From assembly GCA_030062745.1 (NCBI GenBank), contig CP099842.1:20307822-20371821 (forward strand): 64,000 nucleotides of DNA, read 5' to 3'. The position numbers and the translations under genes were made by a program. The first letter of the stretch is position 1. Each line of letters opens with the position of its first letter. The stretch comes from Capitulum mitella (lineage: Eukaryota > Arthropoda > Thecostraca > Pollicipedomorpha > Pollicipedidae). A model generated the notes under the pieces. The model was not told the DNA's origin. It saw only the letters and a program-made list of their open reading frames with translations, and did no database searches. This document shows, in pieces, positions 12,080 through 22,579 of the stretch.

Positions 12080-12435
12080 CAGGCACGTAGCTAGGATTTC
12101 CTCAGGGGTGGGGGACAAATGTGAAATTTTGTCATATGTCACTAGTACATGACAAGATTTAGAATAGAAAGCAGCAATTTTATGTACTTTACCTCATATT
12201 TATTATCAGGTATAAATATGATTATAGATATAAACTAAACATATGTATTTAGAATAGCATATATGCCTTATATATATGAGGTACATTTATTTTTACACGT
12301 CTAATATGAAATGATATCATATTACGAGAAACATGTTTTGTTCGCTTTTGCAACGTATATATGATCACTGTTCCGTATTCCTGCGAAATCGCTATGCATC
12401 TAGTGTAGACCACTTGGCTCGGGGGGATGGCTCCC
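12080..12435 (-). mobile_element. hAT-like MITE, truncated second copy of the 47,482 family
   Basis: It starts with CAGGCACGTAGCTAGGATT, the inverted terminal sequence seen at both ends of the element at 47,482-47,753. Its far part (12,325-12,435) is the reverse complement of 47,510-47,600, including the words around GATCATATATA and CGAGCCAAG. The expected right-hand terminus is missing, so target-site duplication cannot be checked. Confidence 0.75.
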
Positions 12436-13200
12436 ATTTTGGAACAAATTCTCTCCTCGACGCCGGCGACCCACCAGTCGACAGTCAGAGCGAGAGAGTC
12501 CAAAAACCGTCGATTTATGGGATTTTCCCAGCCACGAGCGGCCAGGCCACAGCGGGTCGGGGATCCTGGATCCACGACAGGCGGACATGCACCATCGTGC
12601 CCGGCACGTCACACGCGCAGTGTGCGGCGCCGCGGCACCATGAAGCCGCTGACTGACAAATACCCGAGTTCAGCCCACGGACCGCAGGACAAGGAAATTC
12701 ATCGAGCACCTGGCAAGAAGAGCCAAGACAAGACGATTCATCGGTAGACAGCTCAGCAGCACAACAGCACAGCCGCCAGCAGCACAGCCGTTAAGACACA
12801 ACGGCAGCTGCAAAACCAGGCGTGAAATCGGGCCGACCAGCTACAGCAGCGCTGGCTGTGAAATCGTAACCGTGCAATGTGCAATTTGAAATCGAAACAA
12901 ATGCAACCAAAGCGCCGGGCCACAGTGCCACGACCGGTGAAAACGAATCGTTGCTCGCAGGGCAACTCGAGTAGCAACGCACCAATCAGCTAGTAGCTTG
13001 GCCTTCCGAGTTGAATGCAACTTATCAGTTTCGACTATTGTATTTTACAATGACTACGTTCCGAGCGCGGAGCTGTGGGCCACACTAAGCAGGCTCGGTC
13101 GCCGCGCCCGACGTCGACCAGGCGACCGTCGTGCGTAGTGGCACATATCAACCACACGCAGTAGGTGCCTGGGACGGAGAGCGCGCGAACCCGGAACCGC
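12436..13200. other. No gene recognised; moderately GC-rich
   Basis: Overlapping frames occur on both strands without domains. It leads into the TATA-type promoter candidate at 13,209. Confidence 0.3.
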
Positions 13201-13208
13201 GACAGCAG

Positions 13209-13216
13209 TATAAAAG
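13209..13216 (+). promoter_or_regulatory. TATA box (TATAAAAG), candidate promoter with short 5' exon
   Basis: A consensus TATAAAAG is followed about 25-35 bp later by GTCATTCAG, a plausible initiator near 13,240. A GTAAGA splice-donor word follows at about 13,299. This would make a 60-nt noncoding first exon. The rest of the gene was not found, so this remains a candidate. Confidence 0.35.
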
Positions 13217-13299
13217 CTTCCGGCCGCCGGTACGGATTATTCGAGGTCATTCAGGTACTAGGGTGACTGCGAGACGAGCGGAACCCTCTTCGGAACCAT

Positions 13300-13970
13300 G
13301 TAAGAGCACTGTCGAATTTCATTCTGGCATGGCCAGAATGGAAAAACTCAGTCTCTGTAGGGACTTGTGTTAATCATATCATCAAGTGATACTCTCTGTA
13401 CGTAACTCTTTCAGGTGTAAATAGTGGAACGGTGTTCGTTGTTGGTTTGATGTGGCATATGGGTCAACAGTAAGATTTTGCCGGAGCGCTTACTTCGAGG
13501 GAAAATAATCGTAGTAGTGGTTGCATGGCGTTTCAAATGCAATACTGATAAGTATTACTTACGATTTCAGCCGGAAAAACCTGAAACACACATTATTTCC
13601 CCCGAAACAGATTCCGTCGTCACTGGTATGCTAACCGCCAGACGCTCGCGTAGGGATTTTTCACGTTTCTGCGTTAAATAGTTTGTTTACGTGAGATCTT
13701 GACGCTGATTGGTCATCGGTCGGACTCAAGGTCCAATCAAGAGTAATAAAAAAGTTTTGGGGGAATAACTAATGCGATATAAATTATCTTTAAAATAAAA
13801 AAGTTAACCGTTGTAAAAATAATGACAGTAATAATAATGGTAATAACAATAGTAATAATAATAATAATAAACAATAATAATAAAAAGTAAAAATATTACA
13901 AAGATGGCAAAGCGTAGTTGCAATTTGAAAAATACAAAAAAACAAAAAGCAGTGAAATAAAATATCTGAA
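13300..13970. other. No gene seen; AAT-rich stretch
   Basis: Contains (AAT)n-like sequence at 13,825-13,880. No coding signal. Confidence 0.4.
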
Positions 13971-14300
13971 AAAAATGACGGAACAAAACTGGAAAATGTT
14001 AGGAAATGAAATAAAACAATAAATAAAAATTCACCCTAGCCTAACATAGTAACCAAACCTAACCTAACCTAACCTACCTAACCTAACCGAACCTAGCCCA
14101 GCACAAAAAATCACGGAACAAAACTGGAAAATATTAGGAAGTGAAATAAAACAATAAATAAAAATTTACCCTAGCCTAACATAGTAACCTAACCTAACCT
14201 AACCTAACCTAACATAACCTAGCCTAACCTAACCTAACCTAACCTAACCTAACCTAACCTGATCTAACCTAGCCCAGCACAACCCAACCTAGCAACCTAA
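13971..14300. repeat. Two tandem units carrying interstitial CCTAA (telomere-type) arrays
   Basis: A unit beginning ACGGAACAAAACTGGAAAAT occurs at about 13,977 and again at 14,111, a period of about 134 bp. Each unit continues through a shared AT-rich block and CCCTAGCCTAACATAGTAACC, and then a run of AACCT repeats (about 14,053-14,092 and 14,185-14,268). AACCT is the complement of TTAGG, the arthropod telomere repeat. The flanking shared block shows these arrays spread as part of a larger unit, not as a simple telomere relic. Confidence 0.85.
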
Positions 14301-15689
14301 TCTAACGAGTATTAAATGTCATAATATAATAATACTGATATCAGACATCCCAACAATTATCTAATACAATAATATAACGGCGTAATAATTCAGCAGTTCT
14401 TCCAAGTTCAGTTTGTGGCAACAGAATAGAATTTTTCTATATATGACGTCATTAATCGCTTGAAGATGCATGCAGGGTCTACACGTCCTTGATGTCAATA
14501 ACCTTAACCTTGGTGGCACTACATTTTCCGCCGCGGAATAATGTTGTTCTCCGCCAGTCGACTGTAGCACGGTATTACTGTGTGGTACGTTATCGTTACG
14601 ATTTTGTTGTTATTGTTTAGAAAATCAAGTAGTGGAAAGTACGGTTAGAAACAGGATGATACATTCTTTACATTGGTGGCAATTATACAAAGGATTGTTT
14701 GCGATTTCGTCGGGCAGCAACTTGCCTTTAGCCGGCATATGTGTTTGTGTCTTAATAACCATGGTCGCCGGCATGCTACTTTGTACATCATTAGAACAGC
14801 CATGATACCCAAAAATGCACTAAAGTTGTGTTACGCCTCACCTTGACTCGTGACTAGAGCTGAAAACCCCCCAGTTCTTAAGGAGGCGGTCGAGGACGAG
14901 ATAAAGCGCAGAGGAACACAAAAATATTCCAATACCATGGTCCCTCTCGACTACGGCCCTGGTTATTCATAATGTTTTGACTGTCCTCAGTGTCAAACAA
15001 CTTTGGGGTAACTAAATTTGCCTCGATGATAGGCCCGGAATGATTTGGGAACACAGTGGCAACATGTTAAAAGAGGCCCCGGTCATGTTACCAAACTCGT
15101 GTGCCCACAGGCCAGGCCAACACATCGGCGAGAGTGCTGTCCTTGTTCACGATGGATCCATATATAACCGAAGAAGGCCTCTGATCTTTCAACTCTCAGA
15201 GATTTCCCTAGATCATCTAGAAGACTCTTCAGAACCTTTTGAGGCTCCTTCAGATCTTTACATAGGCTCCTAAAACTGTTCGTGACTCCTCAGGCATTCA
15301 GGAGCATTTCTGTACTTGAAGAGGGGCTTTGTGAAATTTGTTTTTGGACTGCAGCGACGTAACTATCGACCATAATTCGCATGTGTATTTGGTTGAATGT
15401 CTTGATAATTTCCATAAAATTTTCGCACACGAAAGAGAGCAATCGTTTGCCGTGGCCTCGACGGGTGCCGCCTCACGCAGCAACAGACCTCTGAAACGTC
15501 TCTGGCTTTCTGGCATTTCAGGACGATGGGCGTTTCGGGCCCCCTGAAATGTGATGTGGAACTCCACGACAGAGTCTCTCACTTCCTTTGGATGTGTCAC
15601 TGGTTTAGGCAGGTAAGCACATTGAATGATTTGTCATCATGGTGTTGTATTATCTGTAGTGGATCATTCCATCGGTGTCGTAGCGTGCG
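14301..15689. other. No gene recognised
   Basis: No supported exon. A diffuse CTTCAGA/CTCCTCAG-rich stretch lies at 15,185-15,310. Confidence 0.35.
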
Positions 15690-15693
15690 TTAA

Positions 15694-16823
15694 TATGCGC
15701 ACTGGAAGGGGTCTTTTTGTGCCCCCTCCCCACCTGTTTTTCTTGAAAATCTCGAGAACGGATCGGAGCTGGTTGCTGCTACTTTGTGACAGTTATGGCA
15801 ATTGAATAACTCGTCGATTGACGCAGAAAAATCGGAAATCGACCGGAAATTTTTCAAGTTTTAAACATTTCAAATCAAGCGAACATAACGAAAATAACCG
15901 TTGTCACTGACAAATGGGAACTTTGTGAAAGGACTAGCGTTCTACCTAAGATTATCGCTTGAACACAGTCAGGCGACTTCGGGCATAAGTGATGGATGTA
16001 CCAAGACCAAAGCCAGGGTCAATAAGGGTCAAGGTCATCAAAGGTCAAGGTCAACCAGCTTGTGACCTAATCCAGATTTGCTTTGCATCATGTCGGTTTG
16101 TATGAAATATGCATTCAGAGACCCTAATAAAAACACGTATGCGCACACTGATACGCTTACATATACCAGGGTCAGTGCAGTTCAAGGCCATCAAAGGTCA
16201 AGAGTAACTCGTTTGTGACATGGTCCAGATTTGCTTTGCAATATGTCGATTTGTATGAAATATGCATTCAAAGAGCCTAATAAAAACACGTTTGGCATAT
16301 TGATACTCATATATATATACATATGTACACATACATACATATATAAATATAAACGCTAGAAGTGATCAGATGTACCGATGTTGCCTACCTTCACTGGAAA
16401 TACGCCAAAGCATGCGTGCAGCGTCCTCATTTACACTCAAGCTGTCCAGTGCTGCTCGAAATCTTATCTGTAAAAGATGAAAAATGACGGCATATGTCAA
16501 AGACCCGACATGACCTCGGCCCGAAATCCACAGTCAAGACGTCAAATGAGTGGAAGTTGTCGTATTCCACGTTTTAACGGCCAAACAAGTACCCTTTTCC
16601 CGTTTCGTTCGAAAAGCTGTACGGAATGGCCTGTACGGGCAGAGAAAGTGTCCAAAGTTGACCTTTTTGATCCCATTTGACCTTGAAGATATTGGCCTAG
16701 GGTCATAAAGACTGCACACAATGTAAATTGTCATAGCTGTACCCTGTCCACAAAGTTTTATGTCTGCCTGTTTCCGTTTTTGAGATCGGAGGGAGGTTCT
16801 TTTGGACCCCCTTCCAGTGCACG
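15694..16823. mobile_element. TTAA-bounded nonautonomous element, family II, copy 1
   Basis: The left end is TTAA (15,690-15,693) followed by TATGCGCACTGGAAGGGGTC. The right end is the inverted match CCCCCTTCCAGTGCACG followed by TTAG, a decayed TTAA. The same terminus is seen at 45,085-45,124. The interior has no protein, but contains AAGGTCAAGGTCA clusters (16,017-16,055 and 16,170-16,203). A copy about 630 bp long lies at 44,489-45,120. TTAA target sites are the signature of piggyBac-type transposition; the terminal sequence does not identify the mobilising enzyme. Confidence 0.7.
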
Positions 16824-16827
16824 TTAG

Positions 16828-17442
16828 CGCGAAATCCTCTTCAACTCCGCGGGTTAAGACTTTGTGATGTTCACATTTTTGAGCGTTGCTTGGGAAACAC
16901 GTCAGTGGGAGTTCTGCAAAATAAGTCCAGTGATCTCGCTATCTTGACCATTCGTTTTCTGTCATTTCAAACAATTCCATGTTCATTGTCATTTCAGACA
17001 ATATAAATATACGGTAGACATAGGTTCATAGCCACGTCATGCTTTTTGTGTAAGTTAAAGTCATCTCTCTCTCTCTCTCTCTCTCTCTTTGGGTAACTGT
17101 GTCATAACGAGAAGACAAGCCAGTCGTCAGAGTGGCAAAGTTAGTCCATCATCTCGCGGACACAAAGAAGTTTTTATTTTACCCGTGGGCAATAGGTGCG
17201 GATCATCCCTCTCGACATGCAAGTCTACAACTTCCGCGCGTGCCGAGAACGGATGCGTTCCTAGGAGGAATTTTCTCCATCTGTGCCGTACCAGATTTGG
17301 CGGTGGGCCTCGCCGTCACTGGTCGAGCTCCAGGTGCGGGGGAGTAGCAGGAGGCGGCTGGGCCGGCGCAGCCGCGCCGCGCCGTCGCGCCGCCGCCGCC
17401 GCCGGCCTTATAGGCGGGCCGGCGGCCGGCTCAGGCGGAGGC
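16828..17442. other. No gene assigned; (CT)n tract and CpG-rich island
   Basis: A (CT)n microsatellite occupies 17,064-17,088. From about 17,190 the sequence becomes CpG-rich, leading into the candidate first exon at 17,443. Confidence 0.4.
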
Positions 17443-17524
17443 ATGGGTCCGCCCCGGCTGCCGGCGCTGCTGCTGTGCGTGAGTCTGGCCGGCACGGCAG
17501 GCTACCCGGTGCCGCGCTCATCAG
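17443..17524 (+). CDS. Candidate first exon of a secreted protein (signal peptide)
   Basis: Within a CpG-rich island, the ATG at 17,443 opens a frame reading MGPPRLPALLLCVSLAGTAG and on to a GYPVPRSS stretch. This is a textbook signal peptide with a leucine-rich core and an AGTAG cleavage region. A splice-donor word CAG|GTCAGT follows at 17,525. A weak TATA-like CTTATAGG lies about 35 bp upstream. No downstream exon could be tied to it. The GC bias alone can produce such frames, so it is offered as a candidate only. Confidence 0.35.
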
Positions 17525-17725
17525 GTCAGTGTCCGGCCCTGGAGACCCCGGCGTCTCGGCGGCCGCTCCGCTCGGACGCCGCGCGGATAACGGAAGCGAG
17601 TGTGCGGCCTGTACAGCAGTGTTTCTTCGCAAAAATTCCCTTTGGAGAGTTTCTCAGGCTAAACTGTACGTGCACTTGCGTATGTGGCGATACATATAGC
17701 AAGAAAGATATTTATCATACCTGCT
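17525..17725. other. Right side of CpG island
   Basis: GC content falls back to background by about 17,650. Nothing further recognised. Confidence 0.3.
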
Positions 17726-17726
17726 A

Positions 17727-17845
17727 ATGAAAGCGCTACGCTGGGGAAACAATTGTAGGGCGTTTCAAACATGAGTGAATTGCTTATGAAAGCGCTACGC
17801 TGGGAAACAATCGTAGGGCGTTTCAGACATGAGTGAATCGGCCAT
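17727..17845. repeat. Tandem duplication, 59-bp unit
   Basis: ATGAAAGCGCTACGCTGGG at 17,727 is repeated at 17,786. The following AAACAAT.GTAGGGCGTTTC and ACATGAGTGAAT are also duplicated, with only a few differences, so the duplication is fairly recent. Confidence 0.9.
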
Positions 17846-18430
17846 TCCCCAGTAACGTTTCGCTAGCGTTGTCTTCCAGTCCCAGTTATATACATATACA
17901 TACATATATATATATATTATTTCGCACGTGGCACACCATACACACGTTCCACATATACGTTCACTGTTAAATTCCTTGCAACGAACGAGGTATCGAGTAC
18001 ATTGGCATCAGGTTAGGCTTCACATAGCGCTTGTTTCATGCTTCATTTTTGCAGACCTTTTTGTCGAAACGCCCAACAAGTCACAGCCGTAAGCTGACAA
18101 CTCAGATTCGTCCACTGGTCTTCGCACTGCGCCAGCGTTTCATGCAGCGTCGCTGTCAGCTTTTCTACTCGTTGATCCTCCGTAGCAAAGATGGGGTCTA
18201 ACTGAACCATCAGCTCGCCCTCTTCCGTTTATGTTTTTGGCACGCATTACTGCATGATTCGTCAGGGTGTTGTTTGCTGTTCCCAGTACCACTATGATTT
18301 CGGTGAATTCAGCTGTGTTCCTGATAATATGATTATTTGATAACCACATTTTCATTTGTTACCAAAAGCGCTGAACTATCGAGCGTTCCCAAAGATTATG
18401 TTCAAAAGCAAGCGATAACGTAAGCTTAAG
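17846..18430. other. No gene seen
   Basis: TA/CATA microsatellite at 17,888-17,920; otherwise unremarkable. Confidence 0.35.
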
Positions 18431-19944
18431 CATATGCTCATTAGTGGTCCTAACATTGTTTTAATGATCACAAACTCTGTTTTCTGAAATACCTATGCGA
18501 CAAGAAGAGTGTCCGTTACGAGGTTTCTTGTAACTAACTGTCTTATGATGCAACGTCTTGTGCAATGAAGACAATATGGCTTTGAAAATGTTCCCATAAG
18601 CGTTACACCAGCAGACACGGTCACCGCACCGTTCACTCCACTTCCCTTCACACCTGTGCTCATGCGTCCCAAGTTTGTCACTAACCATTGTATTATGTAA
18701 ATACTTGGCCACCTTGGAGCGCGACACAATGAACGAAATAGCGGGATGAATGATTGATGCTGACAGCTTTTTCTTATCTCCACAAACCCATGATACCGGT
18801 AAACTATTTCTAAGCGCCAAATAATCCAATAATATTCTGTTCATACCATATGCATTTCTCGGCTGCCTGGAATTCGTCCTCAGACAAGTCATTTAGTGTT
18901 CGCACGCCTTTCCCACGCTATACTCGTATTTCCCGTTTCGGAATTTCGTCACACCTGAATACCAAATGTTGTATTCACCGGCGCAGCCAAAGGGAGTGGC
19001 CGGGAGTCCCGGGCACCCTTTTAGGCCCGCATTTTCTGTGCAAACCACAGCACATCGTCTTCCCAGCAGGCGGCTTTCGTATGTTTTTAGTTCACAGTGA
19101 GCTCCGCCTCCCCCCTCCAAGAAAATCGTGGCTGCGCTCCCTGGTTGTATCGGCTTATGTCCTGTTGTGCATAGATCCCACAAACTGTCATGACAATATT
19201 ATAAAATAACTTCCTTCCAAAAGGGGCTTTTAGCATTCTGCGCAACCATTTCAAATGATGTCTTATTCCTGTCCGAAATATATTTAACCTCGCTAACCAT
19301 AACAGCGAATATTTGGGTCTATAAGTGAGCTGAAATAATTTTCCTCCTAACCCATAACATCTTGAAGACCCGATGTAAGCAAGAAGGTCAGGCATGCTTA
19401 ATATTCCCATTATCTGTGACATGCATGCACTCTTACGGTTCACTCTGTCCTGCATACCCTTCAACAAGAATCTGAACAATGCGCTGTTCACACGCCGTGC
19501 GAAATCTACACTTAAGCTCCTCAGTGCTGGGAACAAGTGGGTAAATTTGGTTATGAAGAGGCTTTTTATGGCAGTTACTTTAAGACTCGTCGTTGTTTTG
19601 GAAAACAATCCCTTGCACCTTTATTCTCTTCACCCACTGCATTTCTCAGTCACAGCATACGGGCTTAAATGGGCTCAATCACGGTCTTAAAAATGGTTCT
19701 CGTTTTTTTCTTGTCAGTCATGCACCAGCCGCATTGAAATGTTTCTAATCTCTCAGTTTTGCGTGGTGGGTGGTCCCTAGCATCCTATGCCTACGTAACC
19801 CAGAAAATGTATTTGTGGCTACTGCCAAGAACGATACCGCTTTCGTTTGGGAACAAAATGGCAAAGTTTTGTCTTCAGTCTCTCCTGACCGCAGGATGCT
19901 GGTGACATAACGCCCATAACACACAGGAGAATACAAAACACTTA
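18431..19944 (-). mobile_element. L1/Tx1-like LINE, 3' half of ORF2, interrupted
   Basis: Read on the minus strand, successive frames follow the order of an L1-type ORF2 C-terminus. A region like KVTAIKSLFITKFTHL (family: GKI.IIK..ILPK..YL) at about 19,560 is followed by NSALFRFLLKG.QDRVNR and ILSMPDLLAYI (family: fFW..k.kR and GGL.mPDl..Y). Past an insertion at 18,976-19,143 come RNAYGMNRILLDYLALRN.LP.SWV and finally HKTVSYKKPRNG..CRIGISENRVCDH, matching the terminal cysteine region. Many stops and frameshifts show a dead copy. A hAT-like MITE sits inside it, and a 1.2-kb TTAA element abuts its upstream side at 19,945. Confidence 0.75.
18976..19143. mobile_element. hAT-like MITE, 168 bp, with 8-bp target duplication
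   Basis: The ends are CACCGGCGCAGCC and, inverted, CAGGGAGCGCAGCC. The flanks GTTGTATT (left) and GTTGTATC (right) form an 8-bp target duplication matching at 7 of 8 bases. Close relatives lie at 23,735-23,906 and 39,841-41,223. All share an interior reading GCACATCGTCTTCCC and AGTTCACA. It splits the L1-like LINE. Confidence 0.85.
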
Positions 19945-19948
19945 TTAA

Positions 19949-21155
19949 CCCTATTCCCGGCAGGGGGGCGGAATCCGCCCCCCCTCGGGTTTTTTGCTTG
20001 CCAATTCCAGGCTTTTTAACGCAGCTTCACAAAACTTGGTGACTTTTCCTAGCTATTCCTTCTACGTGCCGTGACAAAATTTCGAAATTCTGTTTTGCTC
20101 AGGGGCGGAGCCAGGCAACGTTTTTGGGAGGCACGTCAGGTCATTTTTGGCCATGTTGAGGGTAAAAGGAAAACGTTTGCCAAAAACAGAGTTTTTAAGA
20201 TAGAACTTAAAACTTTATATGAATGTATAGCTAAATAGTTGGGCAATGCGCATATTTAATTTTGTTTATCTGAGGTCACTTTACAAGGTCAGGTCAAGGT
20301 CAAAAGTCAAAATTTGTTTTTTCGCAGTAATTTCGACGCCGTTTTTCAAATGCCAAATCCGGAATATATCTGACGTAGAAAGGTGGCCTCTACTTGTGTA
20401 CCAAGTTTCAGCTTGATATCAGGTCGGGTCACGGAGCTATGACCTAAAATGTCAGTGCGCGTACTCTATATCGCAAAAGCCAAAAAATGAATTTTTTGGA
20501 ATAGAGTGAATTCAATCGGTTAAAAACGTTTACAGATAATATTGAATGCACACGACATCATTCCAGGTGACCTCAAGGTCACTGGAGGTCATTTAAGGTC
20601 AAAGGTCATAAGTTGATCTGAAGAACGTGTGACCATGACAGTTCCCCCTTTTTTATGTCCCTGGCACCGCCTATGCTAACATTATACAAACATTGTAGTG
20701 CGATTTGTACTTCTTTAGCATAACATGACTAGCAGAAGCTAAAAAAGTGTTTTGGCCTCTTTTGTTCATTCCGTTATTAGAAAACTAATCCCCCTATTTT
20801 TGAAACCCTGTGAACGCCCATAAATGCTCTCAAAATTTCATATTTGCATACTCATGGTAAACGCCCTATCCATAATCTCTCGATTCATGCCAGTTTCATC
20901 GAGATCGGTCCATAAACAACGGAGTTATAAGAAGTCCAAAAGTACCTCCCATTTTAACATTTTTGCCCCCCTGTATCCACAAATTTCAAAATTTTGAAAA
21001 TTTCTTTTTATAAAAATGTGGTTCACGTCATGGCAAATCGATTGCCGTTTGTTGCGATGAAATCGGATAAGTAGTTCTCGAGATCTCAGGGGGGGGCCGA
21101 ATCCGCCTCCCCCTGCCGGGAATCGGCCATACCGTCTAGCCCTCCGGGAATAGGG
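19949..21155 (+). mobile_element. piggyBac-like nonautonomous element, 1,207 bp, copy 1
   Basis: Flanked by TTAA at 19,945-19,948 and 21,156-21,159. The termini are CCCTATTCCCGG and CCGGGAATAGGG. A second internal inverted motif, GATTCCCGGCAGGGGG-like, abuts the left end directly but lies about 30 bp inside the right end. A long stretch of 1.2 kb follows with no protein. A 1,208-bp copy in inverted orientation lies at 39,990-41,197. TTAA target, CCC..GGG ends and asymmetric subterminal repeats fit the piggyBac superfamily. AGGTCA clusters occur at 20,272-20,300 and 20,565-20,607. Confidence 0.9.
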
Positions 21156-21159
21156 TTAA

Positions 21160-21699
21160 ACTCGGACAGATTGAAGAAACGTATGTCCGAATTCATTAGT
21201 GTATAGCTACACTTTTGGACTGGCTTTGCGTGGCTTTTAAAAGACTTTCGGTATCTCAGAACTGAAACGGAGCCAAATGGTCTAACGTTTATGCGAACAT
21301 GTCGCAGCCGTAAAGCACAGCCTGAATTGCAAGACGGAAACGGAAATCAAGAGGTGCCCACAAGATAAGGGGCCTTAGTACCGGTCGCATTGTTCTGGAG
21401 ATTCCTGTCACGTACAGTTCGGGCTAAAGCAGGGCTAGCACCAAATACAAGCTCAGTTCATAGTCGGTGGGGTAGGCTCCACGAGTTCACAAGTACCACC
21501 TGCTGAGCAGTCATCCGTAATAGAACATACAAACATGTTTGATATCATCTCGTCGACGACAGTTATACTGAAAGTTAACTACTGTGGTGGTCCAAATTAC
21601 TGTTTTCTAATTGCCGGCACCAGAGGCACTAATCCTACTTTTCCTATCGTGTTCGTATGATAACGAAAATATATAGCCTTCTTTATACCGAGAGACTTG
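21160..21699. other. No gene recognised; possible upstream LINE sequence
   Basis: This could be the upstream continuation of the L1-like LINE beyond the TTAA insertion, but no reverse-transcriptase motif could be read. Confidence 0.3.
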
Positions 21700-22515
21700 G
21701 GTTTACATGCAAAAAATGTCTTTATTCACAGAGACTCAACGATTCAACCATAGGCCATCTTCAGGAGTTATAATACTCTTGTCTGTTGGACAGTGTGGAT
21801 TGTCCAGCGTCGAATGTAACAGAGAAGATTTTATGGTCGGGCCACTAGTCCACGCTACTCTAACATTGTCTACACGAAATGGCCTAATGACTGAATTTAC
21901 CTGCCTGCAAAGGTTATCGTCCAAGAAGGGCGGTCGAATATAACCATATCTTTTTTCCTTTGCTTTTCGGTGTGATTTTCTGGCGAGGGGATCGGCGCTG
22001 CGAAGGTAATGGAGGCGAGCAGTTTGTGCCATACGCTTCGTCTGATTTGAAGGATACCCGTTTTCTATAAACAAGCTGTCACTTTGGGAAGACCCATCCG
22101 GCACGCGTCACGCGACCCTGCCATTCCGAGGAGACTCGGACCACACTACTCCTTTGCGCGACAAGCACAGCTTTCTTTAAAGACATTGAGTTCGCAATGT
22201 AAAATTATGGAGGCTGTCATTGATTTAAAACACAGTTCATTAGTGATGTTCCCGCCCTCAGCTACCATGAACAAAGTGTTAAGGAAAGGAAGGGCCTTTT
22301 TCTCCACGGAATGTTCCAAAGTAAATGATTGTTGGGATGTCGTCCTTTGATTTTGGCGAGGAAAGAGACGAACGACTCCAGGCCGTGCGTCCAAATTCCA
22401 AACATATCATCAATATACCGCACGTGCATAGACAGCCGGACGCACAGCACACGATGCCAGAGAAGTGGTCTGGAGACGACGCATGAAAGAGAGTGTGGAT
22501 GATCAATCACTTCTT
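21700..22515 (-). mobile_element. Penelope-like element fragment (reverse transcriptase, minus strand)
   Basis: On the minus strand at 22,387-22,425 the frame reads VRYIDDMFGIW followed by HGLESFVSFLAKIK. This is the YIDD catalytic motif and following helix of Penelope-type reverse transcriptases. Downstream (lower coordinates) the frames give ENGYPSN and then FRVDNVRVAWTSGPTIK..L, as in the connector before the GIY-YIG domain. The sequence then jumps to the 3' word CCTGAAGATGGCC near 21,762. The endonuclease part appears deleted. Stops and frame changes make it a pseudogene. Confidence 0.75.
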
Positions 22516-22579
22516 ATCACACCCTTCTCACCTCACGTTCGGCGCTGGTAAGTCCACACTGTTCAGCAGACAGTAGAGT

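Noticed and set aside
12333..12747. Overlapping 106-107-codon frames
   Set aside because: They start inside the hAT-like MITE and run into GC-rich sequence; no motif and no conserved frame.
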